This document shows positions 7,089 through 17,988 of a stretch of 64,000 nucleotides of DNA, one piece after another (the first letter of the stretch is position 1; the number at the start of each line of letters is the position of its first letter). The stretch spans positions 62,001-126,000 of the forward strand of contig MKWI01000006.1 of assembly GCA_001899715.1 (NCBI GenBank), read 5' to 3'. The position numbers and the translations under genes were made by a program. Origin of the DNA: Sphingobium sp. 66-54. GTDB lineage: Bacteria > Pseudomonadota > Alphaproteobacteria > Sphingomonadales > Sphingomonadaceae. Under the pieces are notes generated by a model that saw nothing but the letters and a program-made list of their open reading frames with translations, did not search any database and was not told the origin of the DNA.

Positions 7089-9809
7089 TCATCCTTCCGC
7101 CTGATCGGCCGGCGCGGCCCGTTCGGCCAGCGCAGTCCAGTTGCTGCCGATGATCTGCCGCCCCTGCTCGATTCGGGCAAGCACATCGGCCCAGTCGCGC
7201 GCGCCGCACGCCTTGGCGACCAGCCAGCGGCTCTCCTCGGCCGGCTCGGTCGATTGCGGCGTGACGAGCCGCGAGACGATGAGGTAGCGCGCCAGCAGCG
7301 CATGCGCCTCCGGCAACGCCGGGTCGAGCAGGCCCTCGCGGATCAGCGCGTCCAGCGCATGGTTGAGGTTGGGCGAGAAGCCGGTGCGGTGGGTGAGTTG
7401 CGTCACATGGATCAGGAATTCGAGGTCGATCAGCCCGCCCGGCACCAGCTTGACGTCGAGCGGCCCGGCCGGCGGCTTGTGGGTGGCGATATCGCGCCGC
7501 ATCTTCACCGCCTCGGCGAGCAGCGCGTCCGGGTCGCGCGGCGCGGTGAGCGTCGTCCGGATGATGCCTTCCAGCGCCGCCCGCGCCTCGGGCGATCCGA
7601 ACACCGGGCGCGCGCGGGTCAGCGCCAGATGCTCCCAGGTCCACGCCGATTCGGCCTGATAGCGCGCGAAGCTCTCGAAACTGACCGCCAGCGGCCCCTG
7701 ATTGCCGGAGGGGCGCAGCCGGGTATCCACCTCGTAGAGCGCGCCCGCCGCCGTCGGCACGGAGAGCGCGTTGATGACCCGCTGCGCCAGCCGGTTGAAG
7801 TAGAGCGTGCCGCCCAGCGGGCGCCGCCCGTCCGATTCCGCCTGAAAATCGCCGGTGAACAGGAAAACGAGGTCGAGATCGGACGCATGGGTGAGCAATT
7901 CCCCGCCGAACCGCCCGAGCGCCAGGATCACCAGCTCGCTCCCCGGCACGCGGCCATGCGCCTCCTCGAACTCGGCGACCGCCGCGCTGGCCAGCACCTC
8001 CACCGCCGCCTCGGCCACCCGCGCATAGCCCTTGCCGACCTCGACCGGGTCCACCTCCCCGCTCAATATCTGCACGCCGAGCGCGAACCGCCGCTCGCCG
8101 ACGATATGGCGGACATGGTCGAGCCGGCCCTGAAAATCCTCGCTGGTGTCGCGCCGCTTCATGTCCGCCACCAGCCCCGGCACGTCCGGCGGCAGGTCGA
8201 GCGCGCTCTGGTCGATGAGGCCATCGAACAGCGCCGGGCGGCGCCCCAGCGCCTCGGCGAGCACGGGGGTATGGGCAAGGATCAGCACCAGCGTCTCGGC
8301 CAGCCCCGGCCGCGCGACCAGCAGCCGCAGCAGATTGACCGCGCTCGGCAGCCCCGCGATCACCTGATCGAGCCGGTTGAGCGCGTTCACCGGCGCCGGC
8401 GCGCGCGCGATCTCGCGCATCAGGCCGGGCAGCAACTCCTCCAGCGCCTCGCGCGCCGGGGCGCTGCGCAGCGCCCGCAAGCTGCCGTCCCGCCAATGGC
8501 CGATGCGCGCGACGAACGGTGCGGTGTCCGCGATGCCGATGTCGGCGAGCCGCGCCGCCAGTCCGCTCGCGTCGTCGGGCAGGCGCGCATCCGCCGCCGC
8601 CTCATCCCCCACCAGCGTGTCGAAAATCCGCCCCACTGCCTCGACATGCGGGGCGAGCGCGGCGATCAGCGCCGCCCCGTCCGCATAACCGCCCAGCCGC
8701 GCGACGTTATCCAGCGCGGCCGGGTCGGCGGGCAGGCTGTGCGTCTGCCGATCATCGACCATCTGCAAGCGATGCTCGATGGTGCGCAGCATGACATAGG
8801 CGGCGTCGAGCTGCGCCCCCGGCTCGGCCGCGATCAGCCCGGCATCCTCCAGCACGCGCAGCGCATCGCGCGTCGCCGGCGCCCGCAGATCCGGATTGCG
8901 GCCGCCATGAATAAGCTGCTGCGCCTGCGCGAAAAACTCCACCTCGCGGATGCCGCCACGCCCGCGCTTCAGGTCGAACTCAGGCCCGAACCGCTGGCCG
9001 CTGGCATAATGCGAGCGGATGCGCCGGCTCACGTCGCGGATCGCGTCGATCGCGCCGAAATCGAGACTGCGCCGCCACACGAACGGCCGGATCGCGGAGA
9101 GGAACGCCTGCCCCAGCGCAATGTCCCCCGCCGCCGCCCGCGCCCGCACGAACGCCGCCTGCTCCCAGCCGACCGCCGCGCTCTCATAATAAGTGATCGC
9201 CGCTTCCACCGGCAGGATGATCGGCGACACTTCCGGCGAGGGCCGCAGCCGCAGATCGACCCGGAACACATAGCCGTCCCCCGTCCGCTCGGTGAGCAGC
9301 GCCACCATCCGCCGCGCCAGCCGCAGCGCCGCCTCCTGCGGCTCCTCCTTGCCGCGCGTCGGGATGGTCGTGGGGTCGAAGATCAAGATCGGGTCGATGT
9401 CCGACGAGTAATTCAGTTCCCGGCTGCCATGCTTGCCGAGCGCGATAACGGCGATCCCGCGTGGTTCCTCATCGGGATAACGCTCGGAAAACGCCTCGGT
9501 CAGCGCCGCATCCACCGCCTCGTCGGCAAAGTCGGAGAGCCGTCGCGTGACCGTATCGAAATCCCAAAGCCCCGCCAGATCGGCAATCGCCGCCACCAGC
9601 GCCACACCTCCGCGCCGCACCCGCAACCGCCGCTCGGCCGGCTCATCCGCCGCCAACGCACGGGCCGCGTCCCATGCTGCCTCCGCCTCGCCAGCCTCCA
9701 GCAACGCGACCAGCGCCGGATACACCTCGATCTGCCGGGCGAGGAAGGGCGAGTACTGGCTGGCACGGGCAAGGGCGCTCCCGATATTCTGGATTATGTT
9801 ATGCGCCAT
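7089..9809 (-). CDS. glnE: Bifunctional glutamine-synthetase adenylyltransferase/deadenylase
   Basis: The 906-residue protein has two nucleotidyltransferase domains, each with the G-S/G-x(n)-D-x-D signature. GSRELNYSSDID lies at residues 128-139 (deadenylase half), and GGELLTHASDLD at about 630-645 (adenylyl-transferase half). RLRPSG and the GPLDVK-PGGLIDLEF segments are conserved. GlnE tunes glutamine synthetase activity under PII/uridylyl control. Length is slightly under the ~950 of enterobacterial GlnE, normal for alphaproteobacteria. It is the first gene of a minus-strand run with bcp, the TauE-like gene and DUF455. An AT-rich gap separates it from the divergent gene at 9960. Confidence 0.96.
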   Translation of the reverse strand: MAHNIIQNIGSALARASQYSPFLARQIEVYPALVALLEAGEAEAAWDAARALAADEPAERRLRVRRGGVALVAAIADLAGLWDFDTVTRRLSDFADEAVDAALTEAFSERYPDEEPRGIAVIALGKHGSRELNYSSDIDPILIFDPTTIPTRGKEEPQEAALRLARRMVALLTERTGDGYVFRVDLRLRPSPEVSPIILPVEAAITYYESAAVGWEQAAFVRARAAAGDIALGQAFLSAIRPFVWRRSLDFGAIDAIRDVSRRIRSHYASGQRFGPEFDLKRGRGGIREVEFFAQAQQLIHGGRNPDLRAPATRDALRVLEDAGLIAAEPGAQLDAAYVMLRTIEHRLQMVDDRQTHSLPADPAALDNVARLGGYADGAALIAALAPHVEAVGRIFDTLVGDEAAADARLPDDASGLAARLADIGIADTAPFVARIGHWRDGSLRALRSAPAREALEELLPGLMREIARAPAPVNALNRLDQVIAGLPSAVNLLRLLVARPGLAETLVLILAHTPVLAEALGRRPALFDGLIDQSALDLPPDVPGLVADMKRRDTSEDFQGRLDHVRHIVGERRFALGVQILSGEVDPVEVGKGYARVAEAAVEVLASAAVAEFEEAHGRVPGSELVILALGRFGGELLTHASDLDLVFLFTGDFQAESDGRRPLGGTLYFNRLAQRVINALSVPTAAGALYEVDTRLRPSGNQGPLAVSFESFARYQAESAWTWEHLALTRARPVFGSPEARAALEGIIRTTLTAPRDPDALLAEAVKMRRDIATHKPPAGPLDVKLVPGGLIDLEFLIHVTQLTHRTGFSPNLNHALDALIREGLLDPALPEAHALLARYLIVSRLVTPQSTEPAEESRWLVAKACGARDWADVLARIEQGRQIIGSNWTALAERAAPADQAEG

Positions 9810-9959
9810 CCAATCACCCCCGCCGTCTCAGCTTCCCTAATGACAAAACGACGAACGCAAAATACGAAACAATGTAGAACAAAAAGAGAATTGCAACCCG
9901 GCGACATAACACCATAATGATCTCGACTTCATAAGTTATCTAGATGAGAGGCGCAACAG

Positions 9960-10742
9960 ATGGCACCGTTCTTGACTGTTTTGACGGCGCTTCTGTCCGC
10001 TACCTCCAGTTCCCCTGAATGGCGCATCAGCTATGACAATGGCTTTTGCACCGCAAACAGAGACGCCGCTACTCGGTATGACGGTAGTGAGGTCATCTCA
10101 ATCTCGCAGGACATTATTTTCGGTACAGTCCGAGCGACTATTTCATCCCGAGCTTCGGGGCCGGACGGGCAGCCCAAGGGGCAACCGACTTTCGATACAG
10201 GTACCGGTCCGACACCCTTCTCTCGCTCTTATTATAGTTCCAAGCGCATGCCCGACGGGCAATTTCTGGTTGAAGTCATTCTTTCCAGAGAAACTTCGGG
10301 CGCAGCCACGATCGCTGACTTGGGATTGAGAACCAAGAATGGACAAAAAAAGGTTTCCAATGATGGATTGGCAACTGCGCAACTTCTGCTCAACACATGC
10401 CGAGAGCAGCATCTTAATGCTCTTGGAGTAAACCCAGCAGAGGTTGATCCAACCCTAACGCCTGCAGTCGTCTCGCCAGTGCCAAGTACTTGGTTCGACG
10501 CGAATGATCTTCCCAAGACACGGGTGAAATCAAGAGTGTACGAACCCTTCGTAATTTGGCGCGTGGATTCTGATGGTCGCGCTTCCCGCTGTCAATTTGT
10601 GACGAGTTCGGGGCAACCGGAACTTGACGACGCGATCTGCCGTTCGTTCATGCAACGTGTCCGTTATGTGAAGTCAGCAGTCGATAACGCCGGTCGACCC
10701 GCTGTCAGTTGGCAAGGCCGGCGTATCAAGATCCGCTATTAG
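9960..10742 (+). CDS. Exported protein with TonB C-terminal-like domain, low GC
   Basis: The 260-residue protein starts with a short signal-like segment (residues 1-18). Its C-terminal ~90 residues read like a TonB_C fold: WRVDSDGRASRCQFVTSSG, PELDDAICRSFMQRVRY, with two cysteines in the usual places, ending RIKIRY. It lacks the N-terminal membrane anchor and Pro-rich linker of a real TonB, so it is not expected to energise transport alone. Codon use and base composition are clearly more AT-rich than the neighbours, and the 150-base upstream gap is AT-rich too, suggesting transfer. A weak promoter is visible (TTGCAA 9891, CATAAT 9913). GAGAGG precedes the ATG. Confidence 0.7.
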   Translation: MAPFLTVLTALLSATSSSPEWRISYDNGFCTANRDAATRYDGSEVISISQDIIFGTVRATISSRASGPDGQPKGQPTFDTGTGPTPFSRSYYSSKRMPDGQFLVEVILSRETSGAATIADLGLRTKNGQKKVSNDGLATAQLLLNTCREQHLNALGVNPAEVDPTLTPAVVSPVPSTWFDANDLPKTRVKSRVYEPFVIWRVDSDGRASRCQFVTSSGQPELDDAICRSFMQRVRYVKSAVDNAGRPAVSWQGRRIKIRY

Positions 10743-10767
10743 GATTTCCAGAAGGCGCCTCATCCCC

Positions 10768-11952
10768 CTAAAACGCCTTGCTTGCATAATCCCGCCGGAA
10801 CTCATCCGCGAACGCCGTCAGCCGCCCCTGCGCAATCGCGCCGCGCAGCCCCGCCATCAGCGCCTGATAGAAATGCAGGTTATGCTGCGTCATCAGCATC
10901 GCGCCCAGCATTTCGCCGGCCTTGACCAGATGGTGCAGATAGGCGCGGCTGGCGCCGGTGCAGACCGGGCAATCGCAGCGCGGATCGAGCGGGCCGGTAT
11001 CCTCGGCGAAGCGCGCATTGCGGATGTTGAGCGGCCCCGCCCACGTAAACGCCTGCCCATTGCGGCCCGAGCGGGTCGGCAGCACGCAGTCAAACATGTC
11101 GATGCCGCGCTCCACCGCGCCGACAATATCGTCCGGCTTGCCCACGCCCATCAGATAGCGCGGCTTGTCAACCGGCAGAGGGCCCACACAATGGTCGAGG
11201 CAGGCGAACATCGCCTCCTGCCCCTCGCCCACCGCGAGGCCGCCGACCGCATAGCCGTCAAAGCCGATCTCCACGAGCGCCTGTGCGGACTGCCGCCGCA
11301 AGTCCACGTCCAGCGCCCCCTGCTGGATGCCGAACAAAGCCGCTCCCGCCGCATGTTCCCCACCGGCATCGAACCCCGCCCGCGAGCGCGCCGCCCAGCG
11401 CATCGAGCGCTCCATCGCCTGCGCCTGCGCCTCGCGCGTCGTCGTGGTCGGCACCAGCTCGTCGAACGCCATGACGATATCCGAGCCCAGCAGCCGCTGG
11501 ATCTCCATCGAGCGCTCGGGGCTGAGCATATGCCGCGACCCATCGAGATGGCTGGCGAAGGCCACGCCCTCCTCGCTCACCCTGGCGAGCTTGGAGAGGC
11601 TCATCACCTGATAGCCGCCGCTGTCGGTGAGGATCGGCCGCTCCCAGCCGGAAAAGGCATGTAGCCCACCCAGCCTGGCCACCCGCTCGGCGCCGGGGCG
11701 CAGCATCAGGTGATAGGTGTTGCCGAGGATGATGTCCGCCCCGCTCGCGCGTACCTCGGCCGGGCGCATCGCCTTGACCGTAGCGGCGGTGCCGACCGGC
11801 ATGAAGGCGGGCGTGCGAATTGTGCCGCGCCGCATCGCGATGTCCCCGGTGCGCGCCTTGCCGTCCGTCGCGGCGATGGTGAAGGCGAAGCGCGCGGCGC
11901 CCGGCGTGGCGGGCACGCGCAGGCCGGGAGCGGTCGGGAGCGGATCGGTCAT
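10768..11952 (-). CDS. tgt: tRNA-guanine transglycosylase (queuosine synthesis)
   Basis: The 394-residue enzyme swaps guanine-34 for preQ1 in GUN-anticodon tRNAs. Diagnostic segments are [53 protein letters not shown] and YLMGVG. It also has the zinc site [17 protein letters not shown]. The ATG at 11952 has GCGAGG upstream. It leaves a ~20-residue N-terminal extension before the catalytic barrel, longer than E. coli Tgt (375). The 3' end faces the low-GC gene with a 25-base gap. QueA and other queuosine genes are not in this window. Confidence 0.97.
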   Translation of the reverse strand: MTDPLPTAPGLRVPATPGAARFAFTIAATDGKARTGDIAMRRGTIRTPAFMPVGTAATVKAMRPAEVRASGADIILGNTYHLMLRPGAERVARLGGLHAFSGWERPILTDSGGYQVMSLSKLARVSEEGVAFASHLDGSRHMLSPERSMEIQRLLGSDIVMAFDELVPTTTTREAQAQAMERSMRWAARSRAGFDAGGEHAAGAALFGIQQGALDVDLRRQSAQALVEIGFDGYAVGGLAVGEGQEAMFACLDHCVGPLPVDKPRYLMGVGKPDDIVGAVERGIDMFDCVLPTRSGRNGQAFTWAGPLNIRNARFAEDTGPLDPRCDCPVCTGASRAYLHHLVKAGEMLGAMLMTQHNLHFYQALMAGLRGAIAQGRLTAFADEFRRDYASKAF

Positions 11953-12305
11953 GCCTCGCGCCATAGCGCGGCGCGGCGCGATTGTAAGCCCGGCACGGAT
12001 GAGCCGCTTCCTCCGGCCAGCGGATCTGCCAGAGCCCATATCCGCCCGCCGCCAAAAGGCCCTTCGTGCCGAGCGATGTCGAAGCACGGGAGGTCAATCT
12101 CCCATAAGAACAGCGCCATAACGGGGCCGGGAGGCACGCCATCACACCCCCTCCCCGTCCATCCGCCACCGCGACGAGCGCTGTGCAAATTGCCGCCAGC
12201 CGAGCCGCCAGTCATTGCGGAGCAAGGTGCCATGGTCCAAGGCCGGGCACACGCCCGCCCCCTCCACCCCGCAACCAACCCCGTTCTCAACCGTTGACCT
12301 CCCGC
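11953..12305. other. Divergent intergenic region between tgt and the MipA gene, with a repeat
   Basis: No credible gene is seen in this 353-base gap. It must hold the promoters of tgt (minus) and the MipA/OmpV gene (plus). An imperfect palindrome at 12059-12091 (CCTTCGTGCCGAGCGATGTC then GAAGCACGGGA) belongs to the dispersed CGTTCGTGTCGAGCGAAGTC type also found at 27484, 32713 and 35117. Confidence 0.5.
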
Positions 12306-13148
12306 ATGACACGATCGACCCGCATCCTCCTCCCCGCCCTGCCGTTGCTTCTTGCCGCCCCCGCCGCTGCTCAGACACAGGGGCCCGAGCCCTCCGTATT
12401 CGATGGGGATTTCCTCACCATCGGCGCCGGCCTCGCCTACGGCCCGGACTATGAGGGCGCGGACGAAGGCGCCGTCTACCCGCTCGGCGGCGTGATGGGG
12501 CGGATCGGCCCGGTCGCGGTCAATCCGCGCATCGCGGGCCTCGCGCTGGACGTGATCCCCGATTTCGGCAGCAAGATCAGCATCAGCCTCGGCCCGGTCG
12601 CCCGCGCCCGGCTGGAGCGCACGCGGCGCGTCAAGGACCGCGCGGTGGCCGCGCTCGGCAAGCGCGACACGGCGATCGAAGCGGGCGGCACCGCCGGGAT
12701 CAGCATCAATCGGCTGACCAATCCCTATGACAGCCTCTCGTTCAGCATGGACGTGCGCTGGGACATCGCCGGGGCGCATCGCGGCGCGGTGGTCGCCCCG
12801 TCCATCACCTATCTGACACCGCTCAGCCGGGGCACGGCGGCGGTGCTCAACCTCTCGGCCGAGCATGTCGACGGCGATTATGCGCGCTATTATTACGATG
12901 TGACCCCCGCCGGCGCCGCCGCCTCCGGCCTGCCCGCCTATAGCGCGCACGGCGGCTGGAAGAGCGCCGGGGCAACGCTGATGGGCGTGGTCGATCTCGA
13001 TGGCGACCTGATGAACGGCGGGTTCGCGCTGGTCGGCGGGGTCAGCTATTCGCGGATGCTCGGCAGCATCCGCCGCTCGCCCATCGTCGCGCAACGCGGC
13101 GCGGACGATCAGCTCGTCGGCGCGCTCGGCGTCGCCTTCACCTTCTGA
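12306..13148 (+). CDS. MipA/OmpV family outer-membrane protein
   Basis: The 280-residue protein has a clear signal peptide (residues 1-22, ending PAAAQ). It is followed by alternating beta segments such as FLTIGAGLAYGPDYEGA and YPLGGVMGRIG. The C-terminal FALVGGVSYSRMLGS and final LGVAFTF ends in the aromatic residue typical of outer-membrane barrels. MipA/OmpV proteins are monomeric barrels, some scaffolding peptidoglycan enzymes. The specific role here is unknown. The start ATG at 12306 begins the signal peptide MTRSTRILLPALP. It is followed by the TPP riboswitch, so it is not part of the thi operon. Confidence 0.88.
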   Translation: MTRSTRILLPALPLLLAAPAAAQTQGPEPSVFDGDFLTIGAGLAYGPDYEGADEGAVYPLGGVMGRIGPVAVNPRIAGLALDVIPDFGSKISISLGPVARARLERTRRVKDRAVAALGKRDTAIEAGGTAGISINRLTNPYDSLSFSMDVRWDIAGAHRGAVVAPSITYLTPLSRGTAAVLNLSAEHVDGDYARYYYDVTPAGAAASGLPAYSAHGGWKSAGATLMGVVDLDGDLMNGGFALVGGVSYSRMLGSIRRSPIVAQRGADDQLVGALGVAFTF

Positions 13149-13221
13149 CGCCGGCCAACCTCTCCCCGCCTTCCGCCCCGTCATGGCTGGACTTCCCCGC
13201 CGGAGAGGCTAACATCGCCGC

Positions 13222-13312
13222 ATTCCCCGGGGAGCCTGCTTGGGCTGAGAGGGATGGGTAGCGCCATCCGACCCGTCGAACCTGAACCGGCTCATACCGG
13301 CGGAGGGAGAGG
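13222..13312 (+). promoter_or_regulatory. TPP riboswitch (THI element)
   Basis: All core conserved blocks are present in order: CCGGGGAGCC (P2 side), GGGCTGAGAGGG (thi-box core), GACCCGTCGAACCTGAACCGG, and CTCATACCGGCGGAGGGAGA. Thiamine pyrophosphate binding would fold this leader and repress the downstream genes. It lies 75 bases before the small membrane gene at 13387 and about 520 before thiC. Both are therefore expected to be thiamine-repressed. No clear terminator hairpin with a U-run follows, so control may act on translation of the first gene, as often in Gram-negatives. Confidence 0.95.
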
Positions 13313-13386
13313 ACCGGGCACCGACACAGAGCCCGCAGCCCCATCCACCGCCCTCGCGAGCCGCGCAACGAGGAAGGATGCCGGCC

Positions 13387-15706
<2,320 letters not shown>

Positions 15707-15748
15707 GCCGGCGATTGACCTGCCAGCTGCATAGCGCCAGCCCTTCAG

Positions 15749-15780
15749 GGCAGGGGCGAACTCATAATTCCGCCCCTGCC
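15749..15780. terminator. Perfect 10-bp stem-loop between convergent thiC and DUF2726 genes
   Basis: GGCAGGGGCG (15749-15758) and CGCCCCTGCC (15771-15780) form a 10-pair stem with a 12-base loop. There is no U-run, so it may slow polymerase or protect 3' ends rather than be a classic terminator. It overlaps the last codons of the minus-strand gene. Confidence 0.5.
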
Positions 15781-16430
15781 TGACTCGTCAGTTTTCGCAC
15801 GGCGGCCCGCAGATCCGCGGGTGTATCGCCGCTCACAATCTCGACATAGCCAATACCGGCTCGGCGCAACGCTTCCTTCTTCACCGCGTCACGCGCCGCC
15901 GCCGTGCCTTGATGATGGCCGGCACCCTGAAACTCCACCGCATGGAGCGGACGGAAAGTCTCGTCGACGATCAGGATATCCACTCGTTTGGAATTGATCG
16001 CGAAATAAGCGTCCTTGCTCGGGCTTGAGAGGATCTCGCCGAGCGATACCTGCCCCATGGCACGCCAGCCCGGCGCCTCTTCGGCCAAAGCGCGGTCGAG
16101 ATGCGCGAACAGCCGGCGTTCCGGCTTGTTCAACAATGACCGGGCCTTGAAGTCGGCTTCCATGACAATGCGAAGCTGGTCGGCGGCATCCAGCACCGGA
16201 CGGATAGGCAACGCCTCATCCGAAGGGACGATTTCCGCTCCGAACCGGCCGCTGTTCCATCCGATCCCGCCATGCTTGCGAGCGTTGCGCCGCTCCCAAT
16301 AAGCGCGGCGTTTAGTTCGGTTCGCTCGCTCCAACAGCCGCTCAACGGTCATTCCGAACACAGCCCCGGCTAGCAAGACCAGGAAAAGCAGCCAAGGCTT
16401 GTCGATCAATGCAATGATCTCAGGCGGCAC
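15762..16430 (-). CDS. DUF2726 domain protein with one N-terminal membrane helix
   Basis: The 222-residue protein has a single hydrophobic helix at about residues 11-29, then a basic patch rich in Arg. The cytoplasmic DUF2726 domain lies at about 90-215. The domain shows LLNKPERRLFAHLD, RVDILIVDE, and PLHAVEFQGAGHHQ, a restriction-endonuclease-like core (D---E-x-Q). Such domains occur in membrane-anchored proteins of unknown function. Nuclease activity is only suggested by the fold resemblance. It converges on thiC and diverges from the toxin-antitoxin pair. Confidence 0.75.
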   Translation of the reverse strand: MPPEIIALIDKPWLLFLVLLAGAVFGMTVERLLERANRTKRRAYWERRNARKHGGIGWNSGRFGAEIVPSDEALPIRPVLDAADQLRIVMEADFKARSLLNKPERRLFAHLDRALAEEAPGWRAMGQVSLGEILSSPSKDAYFAINSKRVDILIVDETFRPLHAVEFQGAGHHQGTAAARDAVKKEALRRAGIGYVEIVSGDTPADLRAAVRKLTSQAGAEL

Positions 16431-16553
16431 GGCACAAATCTTCCATCAACGTGCTCATCGGCTACGCTCCGACTCGGTCGGTAAACTTACGTGCCAACGG
16501 TTAAGGAGCGTTTCCCGCGCGCCCGGAACAGGGCCCGAACCACCCATTCGACA

Positions 16554-16590
16554 TTGAAGATCGCAGGGCGATCCGTTATAATACTTGTAT
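16554..16590 (+). promoter_or_regulatory. Promoter and putative operator of the AbrB-Doc module
   Basis: TTGAAG (16554-16559) and a perfect TATAAT (16577-16582) are 17 bases apart. The expected start, about 7 bases on, falls on the antitoxin ATG (16589), so the mRNA should be leaderless. ATAC-TT-GTAT at 16581-16590 is a small inverted repeat overlapping the -10 box and the start codon. That is a sensible place for autorepression by the AbrB-type antitoxin. Confidence 0.55.
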
Positions 16591-16816
16591 GAACACCCCC
16601 CTCAAAATCACCCGGATCGGCAACAGCGCGGGCGTGATCCTGCCCAAGGATCTGCTGGCGCATCTCAACGCAGCTGTCGGGGAAACGCTGTCGGTAACGA
16701 TCACACCGCGCGGTATCGAACTGGCCGCCGCTGACCCGGATTTCGATGCACAGATGGCGGCCGCGAGGGAGGTGATGGCGCGGCGCAAGCGGGCGCTGCG
16801 CGAACTCGCCAAGTAG
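16589..16816 (+). CDS. AbrB/MazE-type antitoxin
   Basis: The 75-residue protein has an N-terminal SpoVT/AbrB swapped-hairpin DNA-binding domain (residues 5-48), seen as KITRIGNSAGVILPKDLL. The C-terminal tail is charged and helical (AREVMARRKRALRELAK) and would wrap the toxin. Stop and toxin start are adjacent (TAG then ATG at 16817), so the two are coupled. No Shine-Dalgarno lies before the ATG, and no other start would retain the AbrB fold. The antitoxin is expected to repress its own promoter. Confidence 0.9.
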   Translation: MNTPLKITRIGNSAGVILPKDLLAHLNAAVGETLSVTITPRGIELAAADPDFDAQMAAAREVMARRKRALRELAK

Positions 16817-17206
16817 ATGGCCGACCCCATTTTGTGGATCAGAGCAGCGGTCGCCACGGCGATCCATGCCGAGCAAATTGCCGTGCATGGCGGTGGTGAG
16901 GGCGTGCGGGATATCGGGTTGCTCGAAAGCGCCATGGCCCGCCCACAGCATCTGGCCAGCTACGAACGGCCCGACATAGCCGCCCTCGCCGCCGCTTATG
17001 CCTATGGCATCGCGCGCAACCATGCCTTTATCGACGGTAACAAACGCACGGCGGCGGTCGTCAGTGAAACCTTCCTCATGCTCAACGGCTTTCGCCTGAC
17101 CGCGACCGACGCCGAGCTGGTCGTGGCGATGATGGCGCTGGCCGCTGGCGACCTGTCCGAGCCCGATCTCGCCGCCTGGTTCCGCGATCATATTCCCGCC
17201 GGCTGA
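16817..17206 (+). CDS. doc: Death-on-curing (Doc/Fic) family toxin
   Basis: The 129-residue protein carries HAFIDGNKRTA at residues 69-79. That is the Doc version of the Fic motif, with Lys where Fic AMP-transferases have Gly (HPFxxGNGxxxR). In phage P1, Doc with this change phosphorylates EF-Tu and stops translation. The same activity is inferred here. The N-terminal IRAAVATAIHAEQIAVHGGG and GLLESAMARPQ are also typical of Doc. It directly follows the AbrB-type antitoxin, a pairing that replaces the Phd antitoxin of P1. Confidence 0.92.
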   Translation: MADPILWIRAAVATAIHAEQIAVHGGGEGVRDIGLLESAMARPQHLASYERPDIAALAAAYAYGIARNHAFIDGNKRTAAVVSETFLMLNGFRLTATDAELVVAMMALAAGDLSEPDLAAWFRDHIPAG

Positions 17207-17294
17207 CCGGCACGCCGCCGCTTCGCGCTTTCGCCCTGCCGCCCGAAGCTGCTAGGGCTCGGCCAATCCCCTTACCGACCCCGGAGGATCACCC

Positions 17295-17735
17295 GTGCGC
17301 CGTCTCGCTCCTGCTCTCGCCTTCCTCGCGCTCGCCGCCTGCCAGTCGGGCGGGCCGGACGGGTCGGTCATTCCGGGCGACCGCAGCGACGATCATCCCT
17401 TCGGCGAGATCGCGGCGGATGAGACGCTCCACTTCACCGGCACCGAGCCGTTCTGGGGCGGGGAGGTGACGGGCGAGACGCTCACCTACAAGACGCCCGA
17501 GCAGCCGGACGGGCAGGCCATCGCCGTCTCGCGCTTCGCCGGGCGCGGCGGCCTCTCCTACAGCGGCACGCTGGGCGGCGCTGCGTTCACCATGGCGGTG
17601 ACGACCGGCGCATGCAGCGACGGCATGTCCGACCGCCGCTATCCCTTCGTCGTCACCCTGCAATTGGGCAACGCGATGCGCACCGGCTGCGCCTGGTCGG
17701 ACAAGCATCCGTTCGAAGGACCGGAGACGCCCTGA
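17295..17735 (+). CDS. COG3650-type lipoprotein
   Basis: The 146-residue exported protein has a lipobox (LALAACQ, lipidated Cys at residue 16). The mature part contains GTEPFWGGEV, then ACSDGMSDRRYPF and a late GCAW. This two-cysteine pattern is shared by the COG3650/YbaY-like small membrane-associated proteins, which have no known function. The two cysteines could form a disulfide. GGAGGATC lies upstream of the GTG/ATG region and the frame starts at 17295. It stands alone between the toxin and the dioxygenase. Confidence 0.8.
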   Translation: MRRLAPALAFLALAACQSGGPDGSVIPGDRSDDHPFGEIAADETLHFTGTEPFWGGEVTGETLTYKTPEQPDGQAIAVSRFAGRGGLSYSGTLGGAAFTMAVTTGACSDGMSDRRYPFVVTLQLGNAMRTGCAWSDKHPFEGPETP

Positions 17736-17988
17736 GCGCAGGCGGCAGCAAACCGAGCCAGCGCGCCGCCGCCCTGTCCTACAGCCGCGTGCCCTGCTAT
17801 GTCGCCACGACCGCGCTGCGTCACTCGGATCCGGGAGGGAAAATAATGTGGTCGCCCCCGCGACTTTCGTGACTTTCGAAAGAAAATTACGTGCTCACCA
17901 CAGATTTTTATTCCACCCGAGGGCGTGGCGGCAGGCATCCGGCGGCCCTACCTTATGCGCTGCCTTCTCCCACAGGTGATACCCGCCG

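Noticed and set aside
6999..9917. 972-residue plus-strand frame opposite glnE
   Set aside because: Longer than glnE itself but without any recognisable domain and with heavy Arg/Gln content, a GC-skew artefact of the antisense strand.
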